Of a stretch of 64,000 bases of DNA, positions 53,401-62,956 are shown one piece after another (position 1 is the stretch's first letter; the number at the start of each line of letters is the position of its first letter). The notes beneath the pieces are model-generated. The model ran no database searches. It was not told the DNA's origin and worked only from the letters and a program-made list of their open reading frames with translations. The translations under genes were made by a program, and so were the position numbers. The DNA comes from JALYUM01 sp036688685 (lineage in GTDB: Bacteria > Pseudomonadota > Gammaproteobacteria > Burkholderiales > Burkholderiaceae_D): the NCBI RefSeq assembly GCF_036688685.1, contig NZ_JAQQPS010000008.1:1-64000 (forward strand). Reading direction: 5' to 3'.

Positions 53401-54504
53401 ATGAGCAAGCTGTTCTCTCCCATCTCCCTCGGCCCGATGGCGCTGTCGAACCGCATCGACATCGCGCCGATGTGCCAGTACTCCGCCGACGAAGGCCTGG
53501 CCACCGACTGGCACATGATCCACCTGGGCCACCTGGCCCTGTCCGGCGCCGGCCTGCTCACCATCGAAGCGACGGCGGTCAATCCGGAAGGCCGCATTTC
53601 TCCCGGCGACCTGGGCCTGTGGTCCGACGACCACGCCAAGGCACTGGCCCCGGTCATCAAGGCGATCCGCAAATACGCCCCGATCAAGGTTGCGGTGCAG
53701 CTGGCGCATGCGGGCCGCAAGGCGTCCTGCGCGGTGCCGTGGGAAGGCGGCGCGAATATCGCCATCGGCGACGGTGGCTGGCAAACCGTGGCGCCGTCGC
53801 CCGTTCCCTACGCCGATGGCGACACGGTGCCGCTGGCACTCGATGACGCAGCGCTGAAACAGATCACTGACGATTTCGTGGCCGCCGCAATGCGTTCCCA
53901 CAACTTGGGCCTGGACGGCATCGAGCTGCACGGCGCGCACGGCTACCTGCTGCACCAGTTCCTGTCGCCCTTGTCCAACCAGCGTACCGATGGCTATGGC
54001 GGGTCGCTGGAAAACCGCATCCGGTATCCGCTCGAAATCTTCAAGGCCGTGCGTGCCGCTGTTCCGGCCACGATGGCGGTGGGCATGCGCATCTCGGCCA
54101 GCGACTGGGTCGAGGGCGGCTGGGACATCGAGCAAAGCGTGGTGTTCGCGCAGGCGCTCGAAAAACTCGGCTGCGATTTCATCCACGTTTCCAGCGGCGG
54201 CCTGTCGCCGGCGCAGAAGATCGTGCTCGGCCCGAATTACCAGATCGAATTCGCCGCGCGCATCAAGCGCGACACGTCGATGCCGACCATCGGCGTGGGC
54301 CTGATCACCGAAGCCGGGCAGGCCGAACGCATCCTGGAAACCGGCCAGGCCGACATGGTGGCGCTGGCGCGCGCGATGCTGTTCGATCCGCGCTGGCCCT
54401 GGCACGCGGCGGCGCAGCTGGGCGACCAGGTCAGCGCACCGCCGCAATACCTGCGCTCGCAGCCGCGCGAGTTCAAGGACCTGTTCAGCGACACGCCCAG
54501 TTAA
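53401..54504 (+). CDS. NADH:flavin oxidoreductase, old yellow enzyme family
   Basis: 367 residues, YqjM-like. PISLGPMALSNRIDIAPMCQYSA opens the FMN barrel with the Cys that tunes FMN; AHAGRKASC and ELHGAHGYLLHQF hold substrate- and FMN-binding His residues; RTDGYGGSLENRIRYPLEI is the family signature. It reduces activated C=C bonds with NAD(P)H; natural substrate unknown. It is 44 bases after the small membrane protein and separate from the permease by 123 bases. Confidence 0.92.
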   Translation: MSKLFSPISLGPMALSNRIDIAPMCQYSADEGLATDWHMIHLGHLALSGAGLLTIEATAVNPEGRISPGDLGLWSDDHAKALAPVIKAIRKYAPIKVAVQLAHAGRKASCAVPWEGGANIAIGDGGWQTVAPSPVPYADGDTVPLALDDAALKQITDDFVAAAMRSHNLGLDGIELHGAHGYLLHQFLSPLSNQRTDGYGGSLENRIRYPLEIFKAVRAAVPATMAVGMRISASDWVEGGWDIEQSVVFAQALEKLGCDFIHVSSGGLSPAQKIVLGPNYQIEFAARIKRDTSMPTIGVGLITEAGQAERILETGQADMVALARAMLFDPRWPWHAAAQLGDQVSAPPQYLRSQPREFKDLFSDTPS

Positions 54505-54561
54505 GGTGTTGTTTTGCTAATGATGCTGTAACTAACACGTCACATTCGCGGGTACCTCCCC

Positions 54562-54567
54562 TATAAT
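54562..54567 (+). promoter_or_regulatory. -10 box of the APC permease gene
   Basis: Exact TATAAT, 60 bases before the GTG start; GTCACA 17 bases in front is a fair -35. Confidence 0.6.
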
Positions 54568-54627
54568 CGCAATCTTTGGCGGCGCCCGCGTGCTGCCGCC
54601 TTTCGACGTGCGAACCAAGGACATGCC

Positions 54628-56106
54628 GTGAATTTGACTCTGGGCCAAAAGCTGATCCGTACCAAAGCCGTGGTGCCGCACAAGGACCCCGCCGCGCCAC
54701 CGGCCGACATCAGCAGCTCCGGCCTGGCGCGTACGCTCGGGCTGTTCCCGCTGACCATGATCGGCGTCGGCGCCACCATCGGCACCGGCATTTTCCTCAC
54801 CATGGCCGAAGCGGTGCCGAAAGCCGGTCCCGCCGTCATCCTGTCGTTCCTGATCGCCGCGCTCACCGCGGGCCTCACTGCCTTGTGCTACGCCGAACTG
54901 GCCGGGCGCATTCCCGCTTCCGGTTCCTCGTATTCGTTTGCGTATGCCACCGTCGGCGAGTTCGCCGCCTTCATCATGGCGGCCTGCCTGCTGCTCGAAT
55001 ATGGTCTGGCGGCCAGCGCCACGGCGATCGGCTGGTCCGATTACCTGAACAATTTTCTGGTGAATGCCTTCGGCTTTCATATCCCCGAGGCGCTGCGCTC
55101 GTCGATGTTCATCTCGGGGAAAAACGGCCTTGAAGTCCATGGCGGCCACTTCAACTTGCCGCCGGTGCTGCTGGTGATCCTGTGCGGGATCCTGCTGATA
55201 CGGGGCACGCGCGAGTCGGCCACCACCAATGCCATCATGGTGCTGATCAAGCTGGCCATCCTGATTTTCTTTGTCGCCGTGGCGCTCACCGGCTTCAATA
55301 TGGACAACTTCCATCCCTTCTTCCTGGCCGACGTGGTGAACAAGCCGGGCGGCATGGCCGGTGTGGCCGCCGCTGCCGGCACCGTGTTCTTCTCCTTCAT
55401 TGGCCTCGACACCATCGCCACCGCCGGCGAGGAAGTCAAAAACCCCACCCGCAATGTGCCGATCGCGATCATTTCGGCGCTGTTGATCGTCACGCTGTTC
55501 TACATGCTGGTGGCGGTGTCGGCGCTGGGCGCGCAGCCGGCGCACATGTTCGAAGGGCAGAGCGCCGGTCTGGCGGTGATCCTGCAGAACGTCACCGGCG
55601 CGGCGTGGCCGGCGCTGGTGCTGTCGGCCGGCGCCATCATCTCGGTGTTCAGCGTGACGCTGGTGACGATCTACGGCCAGACCCGCATCCTGTACGCGAT
55701 CAGCCGCGATGGCCTGATTCCGAAGACCTTCCAGAAGGTCAACGCGAAGACGCATGCGCCGGTGCAGAACACGCTGATCGTGTGCGTGGTCGTGGGCTGC
55801 GTGGCGGGCCTGGTCGACTCGACGTTTTTGTGGGACATGGTCAGCATGGGCACGCTGACCGCGTTCATGGTGGTGTCGGTGGCGGTGCCCGTGATCCGGC
55901 ACAAGCAAGGTTCACACATGCCGAACAAGGGTTTCAAGGTGCCGTTCGGGCCTTACCTGATCCCGGCCCTGTCGATCTGCGCCTGCCTGTACATCATGAA
56001 GGATTTGTCGCTGACGACCTTCCGCGTGTTTGCGGTGTGGATGACGGTGGCGGTGATTACCTACTTCACCTACGGCATCCGCAACAGCCGCCTGAACAAG
56101 AACTAA
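54628..56106 (+). CDS. APC-family amino acid permease (cationic amino acid type)
   Basis: 492 residues with twelve or more hydrophobic segments. GVGATIGTGIF is the APC motif in the first span and FFSFIGLDTIATAGEEVKNP is typical of the CAT/YfnA cationic amino-acid subgroup. Position downstream of the arginine catabolic genes agrees with arginine or lysine uptake, but this is inference. Starts with GTG, AAGGA at 6 bases. The stop interlocks with that of the convergent histidine kinase (CTAA). Confidence 0.88.
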   Translation: MNLTLGQKLIRTKAVVPHKDPAAPPADISSSGLARTLGLFPLTMIGVGATIGTGIFLTMAEAVPKAGPAVILSFLIAALTAGLTALCYAELAGRIPASGSSYSFAYATVGEFAAFIMAACLLLEYGLAASATAIGWSDYLNNFLVNAFGFHIPEALRSSMFISGKNGLEVHGGHFNLPPVLLVILCGILLIRGTRESATTNAIMVLIKLAILIFFVAVALTGFNMDNFHPFFLADVVNKPGGMAGVAAAAGTVFFSFIGLDTIATAGEEVKNPTRNVPIAIISALLIVTLFYMLVAVSALGAQPAHMFEGQSAGLAVILQNVTGAAWPALVLSAGAIISVFSVTLVTIYGQTRILYAISRDGLIPKTFQKVNAKTHAPVQNTLIVCVVVGCVAGLVDSTFLWDMVSMGTLTAFMVVSVAVPVIRHKQGSHMPNKGFKVPFGPYLIPALSICACLYIMKDLSLTTFRVFAVWMTVAVITYFTYGIRNSRLNKN

Positions 56107-58838
56107 ACTTCGCGGCGCCGCGCCGTGTCCAGCACCTTGACGATGTCGGTGGCGCTGGTCGGCTTGGTGAGATGGTGATCGAACCCTGCCGAACTGGCGC
56201 GGCTGCGGTCATCATCGGTACCCCAACCCGTGAGCGCCACCAACACCGTCTCCTGCATCCCCGGCGTCGCACGCAGTGCGCGTGCCACTTCATACCCGTT
56301 CAAACCGGGCATGCCGATGTCGAGCAGGATCGCATCCGGGCGCAATGCCACGGCAGTGCGCAGCGCGTCGTGGCCGTTGTTGACCGTGGTGACATGGTGC
56401 CCGGCGATGCGCAAGAACTCGGACAGTGCTTCAGCCGCATCTTCATTGTCATCCGCAATGAGCACCGTCAGTCCGGCATGCGCCTTCGGGTCCGGCAGGG
56501 TCAAAGGGCGCACGAATTTACGCCGCTCGCCCGTATCGGCCAGCGGCAGGCGCACTTCGAACGTGCTGCCCAAACCTTCACCTTCGCTGTGCACGGCCAC
56601 GCTGCCGCCGTGCAGTTCGACCAGGTGGCGCACCAGCGACAAGCCAATGCCAAGGCCACCCTGGGCTTGCGGCGCGTGGGTGCTGACCTGGGTGAACATG
56701 TCGAACACGGTCGGCAGTTCGGCGCGCGGGATGCCCATGCCGGAGTCGGTCACGGCGATGAGCACGTAACGCTCGTCGCGCGAGACGCGCAGGCGGATCT
56801 GGCCGCCCGGCAGCGTGTACTTGGCGGCGTTGGTGAGCAAGTTGCCCACCACCTGCGCCAGGCGCGTCAGGTCCGCGTCCAGCCACAGCGGCACATCGGA
56901 CAATTCGACCGACAACTGGTGGCGCGCCGCGTCGATCAGCGGCTGGCTGGTTTCCACCGCACTGGCCACCACGGCCTTGACGTCGACCCTGGCAATTTTG
57001 AGATCGACCTTGCCGCTGCTGATACGCGCCACGTCGAGTAAATCGTCGACCAGGTGAACCATGTGGCTGACCTGGCGCTCCATCATGGCGCGGATGCGCG
57101 CCACGGCTTCCGGCTTGTCGCCGCCCAGGCCCAGCACCGCGAGGCCGGTGCGAATTGGCGCGAGCGGATTGCGCAACTCGTGCGCCAGCGTGGCGAGAAA
57201 TTCGCCCTTCCTGCGGTTCGATTCGGACAGTTCAGCCGCCAGCGCGCGCAGGTCCTCCTCGGTTTTCTTGCGCGCCGTGATGTCGTTGGCGGTGCCGATC
57301 ATCTGCGGCGGCGTGCCGTCGACCATCGGCTGCAGCAGGCCGGTAAATTCGATCCAGCGATAGGGCCCGCCATCGCCGGGCAGGAAGCGGCCTTCGAAGT
57401 AGAAGCGCGCGCCGGTGGACAAGGTGCGCGCCACCGCTTCGTTGAAATCGGCGCCGTCGGCCGGGTGCACATAGTCCGCGACAAAGCGCGCGGCCGTGAT
57501 CGGGGCGGCGTCGTGCGGCATGCGGAAGATGTCGGACATGCGCGGGTTTTCCCAGACCATGTGATCGTCTTCGGGCTGCCAGCGCCACATGCCCAGTTCC
57601 GCCGCATCGGTGGCCAGGCGCACGCGCTGTTCGCTGGCCCTCAGTTGCGCATCGGCGGCGCGGCGCGCGGTGCTGTCGGTGAATGTGACCACCGCGCCGT
57701 TGGGGACGCCATCGACCAGGATCGGGGCGACCGAGTACGCAACCGGCACCGGATGGCCGTCCTTGTGCCAGAACACTTCGTCGTCGACGCGGATCGATGC
57801 GCCCTCGCGCGCGGCGCGGTTCAGCTGGCACGCTTCGAGCGGGTAGGGTGAGCCATCGGCATATTTCTGGTGGATGACGTCGTGCAGCCTGAGACCTTGC
57901 AGTTCGTCCGGCTGGTAACCCAGCATGGCCGCACCGGCCGGGTTGATAAAGCTGCAGCTGTTATCGCCAGCCATGCCGTAAATGCCTTCGCCGGACGAAG
58001 CGAGCAACTGCGAGAAACGGTCGCGCGAGAGATTGAGCTGCTCGTCGGCCAGCTTGCGCTCGGTGACGTCGCGGAAGATCTTGGCGAAGCCGCGCAGCGT
58101 GCCGCTGGCATCGACCAGCGACACCATCACGCCATCGGCATAGAACTGGGTGCCGTCGCGGCGCAGGTGCCAGCGCTTGTCGTCGGCGCGGCCGTGTGCG
58201 CGCGCCAGGCCCAGTTCCATTTCGGGGCGGCCGGCCGCCTTGTCTTCGGGATGGAAGATCAGGGCGATCGATTTGCCCAGCACGTGCGCTTCGGTCCAGC
58301 CGACGATTTGCTCGGCCACGCCTTCCCATTGGGTGATGATGCCGTCGGCGTCGGTGATGATCAGGGCGTAGTCGGTGGTGTTGTCGAACACCAGGTTCAG
58401 CCAGTCGATCCGTTCGCGCGCGCTGGCGACCGGTCCGGTGCGCACGCGGTCGGCGATTTGCACCGTTTGCCAGTGCAGCGCCGCCATTTGCAGGCGCGCG
58501 CGTACCAGGCCGCCATTGAAGGGCAGCGAAAGAAAGTCGGCCAGGCCGAGGCCATAGGCCGCATCGATGCGCGCACGCGCCGTGTCGAAATCGACCAGAA
58601 ACACCAGGGGCGTCGGCGCCGTGTTCATGGCCCGCAGGCGCGCGCCAAACACGGCCGGATCGAGTTGGCAATGCACCAGGTCGATGACGGCCAGGCCCAC
58701 CGCTTGTATGTCGGCGTGGGCCAAAGCCTGTTCGTCGGTGTCGACACCCACGATGCGGATGGACAGTTCCGCCGCCGCTTGGGACAGCATGGTGAGCGAA
58801 GCGGGATCGGCGCCAATGACCAGCACGGAAAACGGCAC
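56103..58838 (-). CDS. Hybrid sensor histidine kinase with PAS domains and receiver
   Basis: 911 residues. Order: degenerate receiver (1-120), three PAS/PAC units (~145-265, 275-395, 400-525), HisKA with His553 in ATLAHELRNPL, ATPase with NLLTNAAKYT, DSGMGIP and GLGIGLSLV, and a C-terminal receiver with Asp840 in LLDIGMPG and Lys in HLTKP. No membrane span, so it is a cytoplasmic kinase. The first receiver lacks the usual acidic pair (VIGADP) and the conserved Lys (DFLSLPF). Start is a GTG at 58838 without a ribosome site; protein-like residues continue in frame for ~25 codons upstream without ATG/GTG/TTG. Confidence 0.88.
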   Translation of the reverse strand: MPFSVLVIGADPASLTMLSQAAAELSIRIVGVDTDEQALAHADIQAVGLAVIDLVHCQLDPAVFGARLRAMNTAPTPLVFLVDFDTARARIDAAYGLGLADFLSLPFNGGLVRARLQMAALHWQTVQIADRVRTGPVASARERIDWLNLVFDNTTDYALIITDADGIITQWEGVAEQIVGWTEAHVLGKSIALIFHPEDKAAGRPEMELGLARAHGRADDKRWHLRRDGTQFYADGVMVSLVDASGTLRGFAKIFRDVTERKLADEQLNLSRDRFSQLLASSGEGIYGMAGDNSCSFINPAGAAMLGYQPDELQGLRLHDVIHQKYADGSPYPLEACQLNRAAREGASIRVDDEVFWHKDGHPVPVAYSVAPILVDGVPNGAVVTFTDSTARRAADAQLRASEQRVRLATDAAELGMWRWQPEDDHMVWENPRMSDIFRMPHDAAPITAARFVADYVHPADGADFNEAVARTLSTGARFYFEGRFLPGDGGPYRWIEFTGLLQPMVDGTPPQMIGTANDITARKKTEEDLRALAAELSESNRRKGEFLATLAHELRNPLAPIRTGLAVLGLGGDKPEAVARIRAMMERQVSHMVHLVDDLLDVARISSGKVDLKIARVDVKAVVASAVETSQPLIDAARHQLSVELSDVPLWLDADLTRLAQVVGNLLTNAAKYTLPGGQIRLRVSRDERYVLIAVTDSGMGIPRAELPTVFDMFTQVSTHAPQAQGGLGIGLSLVRHLVELHGGSVAVHSEGEGLGSTFEVRLPLADTGERRKFVRPLTLPDPKAHAGLTVLIADDNEDAAEALSEFLRIAGHHVTTVNNGHDALRTAVALRPDAILLDIGMPGLNGYEVARALRATPGMQETVLVALTGWGTDDDRSRASSAGFDHHLTKPTSATDIVKVLDTARRREV

Positions 58839-59013
58839 GGTGTCGGACAGGTCAGCGGGGCGGCGTTGAACGTGGACGGTTTCTGAATTGATAAGCGCTC
58901 CATGTAAAGACAGGCTAAGAGTAATTAAGGATAACGTATAGCTTGTCGGCGAGGTAGCACATTACAATTGTTTCAATTAGGGAAACTTTTTCTATGATCA
59001 GACTCGACGGACG

Positions 59014-59042
59014 AAAAAAAGCCGCGTGGCGCACCACGCGGC
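59014..59042 (-). terminator. Intrinsic terminator of the S46 peptidase gene
   Basis: On the minus strand GCCGCGTGG, four-base loop, CCACGCGGC, then seven T. It lies 22 bases past the peptidase stop. The rest of the ~225-base gap up to the kinase start shows no gene. Confidence 0.92.
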
Positions 59043-59063
59043 TGTTGTCTTGCTAAGCTCAGC

Positions 59064-61226
59064 TTACTTGACGTTCATCTCGCGCAGCAGGTTGTCCGCG
59101 TGGTCCACATGCTGCATGTTCCACAGGATGTAGCGCACATCGACCTGGATGTCGCGCGTGTTCGCCTTGTTGAAATCCCAGTCCGAAATGATCGAATCGA
59201 GCGTGCCGTCGAAGGCCAGGCCGATCAGTTCACCCTTGCTGTTCAAGGCTGCCGAACCGGAATTGCCGCCGGTGATATCGAGCGTGGCCAGGTAGTTGAC
59301 TGGCACCGTTTTCAACTTCGGATCGACATAGTTGCCGAAGTCCTTGGCCTTGATGGCGGCCAGTTGCTTCTCCGGCGCGTTGAATTCGCCTTCGCCGGTG
59401 GCTTTTGCCACGACGCCCTTGACGGTGGTGAACGCGGTCCAGGAACCGGTGCCGTCTGAACCATGGTCGCGGCCGGCGATCTTGCCGAACGTGACGCGCA
59501 GGGTACCGTTGGCGTCCGGATAGACGGCTTGACCGCGGCTTTCCATGTAGGCAATTTTCGCTTTCATGTAGTTCGCGTAGGCTTGCTGGACTTTGCCGGC
59601 CAGCTCTTCCTCGGCGCTTTCACGCGCAATGTCGGAGGCGGACAGGGCCACTGCCAGCTTGATGAAGCTGTCGTTGCTGGCTTTGAAGTCGGCTGGCGAC
59701 TTTTTCAGCCAGGCGCTGCGCTCGTCCTTGTTGGCCAGTGTCGAGCCGGCATAGATCCGGTCGAGCTGGGCCATGAGCTCGGCGTCGCTCATGCCTGCGC
59801 GCACGCCCAGGGCCTGGATGAAGGCGGCATCCTGCTCGCCGGCTTGCTGGGCCAGGTATTTCTTCAGACTGTTCATGACCAGGGCTTTGTCGACGCGGTC
59901 GACGTAGGTGCGGTCCTGGCCGTTGATGACGGCCGTCAGGCGCGGCATGTCGCGGTCCTGGTAGCCGAGCTTGCGGTCGGCGTCCGGTTTGGCGCGCTCG
60001 AGCGACAGGCGGTACAGGGTACGGGCCGAATTGAGGAACTTCGGCGCGGCGCTGGCGTAGTAAAAGTCGCGCTTGGTTTCGGCATCGCGCTGGGCCAGCA
60101 ACTGCTCGACGGCGTCGATGTCGGCGCCAAATGCGGCCTTGCGGGCTGGGGTGGCGTTGACCCAGGCTTTCAGGGCGGCGTGTTCGGCCGTCTTGCGCGC
60201 CAGGAAATCGCTGTCGCCATAGCTGGTGAGCATGCCGCGGCGGTTTTTATAGTAATTGTTCACGTTTGCTACCTGGCCGGCGTACTTCAGCGTGGCAGCC
60301 GGGTCGCCCTTGGTTTCGCGCGCGATGATGTCCAGCGTTTCGCCCGAGTTTTTCACGAAGGCAGGGTAGTTCCAGTCGAACGTGAACGCCACTTCCGATG
60401 GCAGGCGGTGGCGGTTGGTGCGGCCGGGATAGCCCAGCGCCATGATGAAGTCGCCTTCCTTGACGCCTTCGCTGGCCACCTTGATGAAGTGTTTTGGTAC
60501 GTAAGGAACGTTGTCCTTCGAGTAGTCGGCGGCCTTGCCATCTTTGCTGACGTAGGCACGGTAGAAACCATAGTCGCCGGTGTGGCGCGGCCACATCCAG
60601 TTGTCGGTGTCGCCACCGAATTTGCCGACGCCGGCGGCCGGCGCATGCACCAGGCGCACGTCGCGAATTTCGAGTTGCTTGATCAGGTAAAACTCCAGGC
60701 CACCATAGTAGCTGGCCACCGTGCAGCGGTAGCCGGCTTCTTTTTCACAGGCGGCGAGCAGGCGCTTTTGCGCTGCTTCGATGCCTTCGATGCGCGCTTT
60801 GCCCACCAGTTTCGCCACGTCAGGGGAGATGACCTGGTCCGACACATTTTTTACGTCGACCGTGACGAACACGCGGCTGCCTGGCGAGGCCGGCAATTCA
60901 TCGGCCAGGGTTTTGGCCAGAAAACCGTTGGCCAGCAGGTCGCGCTCGGGCGTCGAGTTGACGGCCACGCTGTTGTAGACGCAGTGGTGGTTGGTAATGA
61001 CCAGGCCTTGCGGCGAGACGAACGAGGCCGAGCAGCCGCCCAGGCTGACAATCGCGCCCATCGGGAAATCGGTCAATTTGGTGAGCGCTGCCGGGTCGAG
61101 CTTGAGTCCGGCGGCTTTGAGTTGCTTGGCTACTTGTGGCAGCTGCTGCGGCATCCACATGCCTTCGTCCGCGTGGGCGAAGCCTGAAAGGATGGCAAGC
61201 GAAAGGAGAGTCTTTTTCATGCGCAT
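59064..61226 (-). CDS. S46 family dipeptidyl peptidase (DPP7-like)
   Basis: 720 residues. Signal peptide to about residue 19 (FAHA/DEG). ASFVSPQGLVITNHHCVY has the catalytic His near residue 81; GGDTDNWMWPRHTGDYGFY the Asp region; TGGNSGSAALNSKGELIGLA the catalytic Ser. The residue 18 after this Ser is Gly (FDG), as in DPP7, which takes hydrophobic P1 residues, and not the Arg that gives DPP11 its acidic specificity. It removes dipeptides from peptides in the periplasm or cell surface. Common in Bacteroidetes and Xanthomonadales; monocistronic here with its own terminator. Confidence 0.93.
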   Translation of the reverse strand: MRMKKTLLSLAILSGFAHADEGMWMPQQLPQVAKQLKAAGLKLDPAALTKLTDFPMGAIVSLGGCSASFVSPQGLVITNHHCVYNSVAVNSTPERDLLANGFLAKTLADELPASPGSRVFVTVDVKNVSDQVISPDVAKLVGKARIEGIEAAQKRLLAACEKEAGYRCTVASYYGGLEFYLIKQLEIRDVRLVHAPAAGVGKFGGDTDNWMWPRHTGDYGFYRAYVSKDGKAADYSKDNVPYVPKHFIKVASEGVKEGDFIMALGYPGRTNRHRLPSEVAFTFDWNYPAFVKNSGETLDIIARETKGDPAATLKYAGQVANVNNYYKNRRGMLTSYGDSDFLARKTAEHAALKAWVNATPARKAAFGADIDAVEQLLAQRDAETKRDFYYASAAPKFLNSARTLYRLSLERAKPDADRKLGYQDRDMPRLTAVINGQDRTYVDRVDKALVMNSLKKYLAQQAGEQDAAFIQALGVRAGMSDAELMAQLDRIYAGSTLANKDERSAWLKKSPADFKASNDSFIKLAVALSASDIARESAEEELAGKVQQAYANYMKAKIAYMESRGQAVYPDANGTLRVTFGKIAGRDHGSDGTGSWTAFTTVKGVVAKATGEGEFNAPEKQLAAIKAKDFGNYVDPKLKTVPVNYLATLDITGGNSGSAALNSKGELIGLAFDGTLDSIISDWDFNKANTRDIQVDVRYILWNMQHVDHADNLLREMNVK

Positions 61227-61332
61227 GGCCTGGTCTGGAGTGATCGAATTGTTTTAAGGGCGGCCCGAAAACCGCCCCCGAAAGTATCGTCACCACAACG
61301 CCGATAGTCAATTGTAATTTATGCGATTGATA

Positions 61333-62613
61333 TCAAAGTTGGGTTCCGAACAGTGCGGCAGCTTCGCCCGCCAGTTTCTCCGTCCACGACCGTTTTTCCC
61401 ACTGTGCCAGCGACATCGGCTTGGCTTTCGCCCAGTCGCTTTCGAACACGGCTTTCTGGGCGCGGGCAAAGTCCGGGTCCATCACGTTCAAATTCGCTTC
61501 ATCGTTCAGGCTGAACGAGCGGTTGTCGAAATTGGTCGAGCCGACCGATACCAGCAGCGAATCGACCACCATGGCCTTGACGTGAAACATGGTTGGCTGG
61601 TATTCGGCAATGGCAATTCCGGCCTTCAATAAATCGCCCCAGCCTTCGCGCGACGCGATGCGCACGACGTCGGAATCGATGAATTTGCCGGGCGTGATGA
61701 TGCGGATGTTGACACCGCGTCCTGCGGCGTCGACCAGCGCCTTGATGGTCAGGGCATCCGGCACGAAATACGCACTCGACAGGTCGATCGATCTGGTCGC
61801 GGCGGTGATCGCCATCAGGTACATCAGGTGCATGCTTTCGCTGCCGCCGGTGGGCGAGCTGCTGAACATTTGTGCGGGCATGCCATCGGTCACGGGCGCC
61901 AGGTGCGGAAAGTAGAGGGGCCCGTCGAGCACGGTGCCGGTCGACTTGGTCCAGTTGTCGGTGAACACCGCCTGGATCTGGCCAACTGCCGGACCTTCAA
62001 CGCGGAAATGGCTGTCGCGCCAGTGGTGTTCATCTTCGCCGTTGCCGCGCCATTTGTCGGCGATGCCGACGCCGCCGGTGAAGCCGACCTTGCCGTCGAC
62101 CACCAGCAGCTTGCGGTGGGTGCGGTTATTCAGGCGCGTCAATTTCCACCAGACTGGCTTGTGGTAACGCTGCACCTGCACGCCGGCCGCGCGCAACTCG
62201 TCCAGCGATTTGTTGTCCATTTTTAGGCTGCCGATGAAGTCCAGCATCAGGTGAACCTTGACGCCGGCGCGTGCGCGTTCCATCAGTGCGTCGGTGAATT
62301 CGCGGCCGATGGTTTCGGACCAGTAAATATAGGTTTCGAATGTGATGCTTTGCTTCGCAGCGCGGATCGCGCCCAGCATGGCCGGGAAAATCTGGTCGCC
62401 ATTGACCAGCAGTTCGACCTTGTTGCCTTCGAGCATAGGCGGCCCCAGCAGCACACTGAGGGAACGGCGAAATTGTGGATCGCTGGCGCTGTACTGGTGC
62501 ACCATCTGCGAATCGATTTTCTTTTCTTTGGGGGCGAAATTGAGTGCAACCAGCCCCACGACGAGCGTGACGATGGCGGTGTTAAATATATAGAACAGGG
62601 GCGAGCGGCGCAT
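61333..62613 (-). CDS. Cardiolipin synthase, phospholipase D type (ClsB/ClsC-like)
   Basis: 426 residues. N-terminal membrane span (FYIFNTAIVTLVVGLVALNF), then two PLD domains with THRKLLVVDGKVGFTGG and FHVKAMVVDSLLVSVGSTNFD (HxK motifs, His and Lys in each). It would join two phosphatidyl groups to form cardiolipin or a related lipid. ATG at 62613 was chosen; a TTG at 62643 is in frame but lies inside the terminator of the upstream gene. It is on the same strand as the GlsB gene but separated by that terminator. Confidence 0.9.
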   Translation of the reverse strand: MRRSPLFYIFNTAIVTLVVGLVALNFAPKEKKIDSQMVHQYSASDPQFRRSLSVLLGPPMLEGNKVELLVNGDQIFPAMLGAIRAAKQSITFETYIYWSETIGREFTDALMERARAGVKVHLMLDFIGSLKMDNKSLDELRAAGVQVQRYHKPVWWKLTRLNNRTHRKLLVVDGKVGFTGGVGIADKWRGNGEDEHHWRDSHFRVEGPAVGQIQAVFTDNWTKSTGTVLDGPLYFPHLAPVTDGMPAQMFSSSPTGGSESMHLMYLMAITAATRSIDLSSAYFVPDALTIKALVDAAGRGVNIRIITPGKFIDSDVVRIASREGWGDLLKAGIAIAEYQPTMFHVKAMVVDSLLVSVGSTNFDNRSFSLNDEANLNVMDPDFARAQKAVFESDWAKAKPMSLAQWEKRSWTEKLAGEAAALFGTQL

Positions 62614-62630
62614 AGGCGAACATTCCAGGC

Positions 62631-62667
62631 AAAAAAAAGCCAACGCAGTGAAGGGCGTTGGCTTTTT
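62631..62667 (-). terminator. Intrinsic terminator of the glsB-like gene (two-way)
   Basis: GCCAACGC/GCGTTGGC with an eight-base loop; A-run on one side and T-run on the other, so it can act in both directions. It ends the small membrane-protein transcript just before the cardiolipin synthase start. Confidence 0.9.
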
Positions 62668-62686
62668 GGGGTACGGCGAAAATAAA

Positions 62687-62956
62687 TTAACGAGCGCGGC
62701 CGCGGCGCAGCAAGTTGACGATAGCTAACAAGATGACAGCGCCCAGGAACGACACCAGCAAAGACGACACGCTGAAGTCATCCGAGTTAATGGTGCCGCT
62801 ACCGAACAGCGGCGAGAGCAACCAGCCACCCAGGAACGCACCGATGATGCCGACCACGACGTTCAAAATCATGCCCTGCTCGGCATCCGTTTTCATGACC
62901 ATGCTTGCCAGCCAACCCAGGATGCCGCCTACAACGATCCAGATAATAAATAACAT
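62687..62956 (-). CDS. GlsB/YeaQ/YmgE family stress membrane protein
   Basis: 89 residues, three hydrophobic spans; FIIWIVVGGILGWLASMVMK and VVGIIGAFLGGWLL are family signatures with conserved glycines. These small inner-membrane proteins are often general-stress induced. ATG at 62956 has a perfect GGAGG at 7-base spacing. It is divergent from another stress-type gene at 63259. Confidence 0.92.
   Translation of the reverse strand: MLFIIWIVVGGILGWLASMVMKTDAEQGMILNVVVGIIGAFLGGWLLSPLFGSGTINSDDFSVSSLLVSFLGAVILLAIVNLLRRGRAR

Noticed and set aside
54623..54631. Three-codon ATG-CCG-TGA open frame overlapping the permease GTG start
   Set aside because: It shares the same AAGGA, but a three-codon frame cannot be told from chance; no leader-peptide features or attenuator hairpin accompany it.
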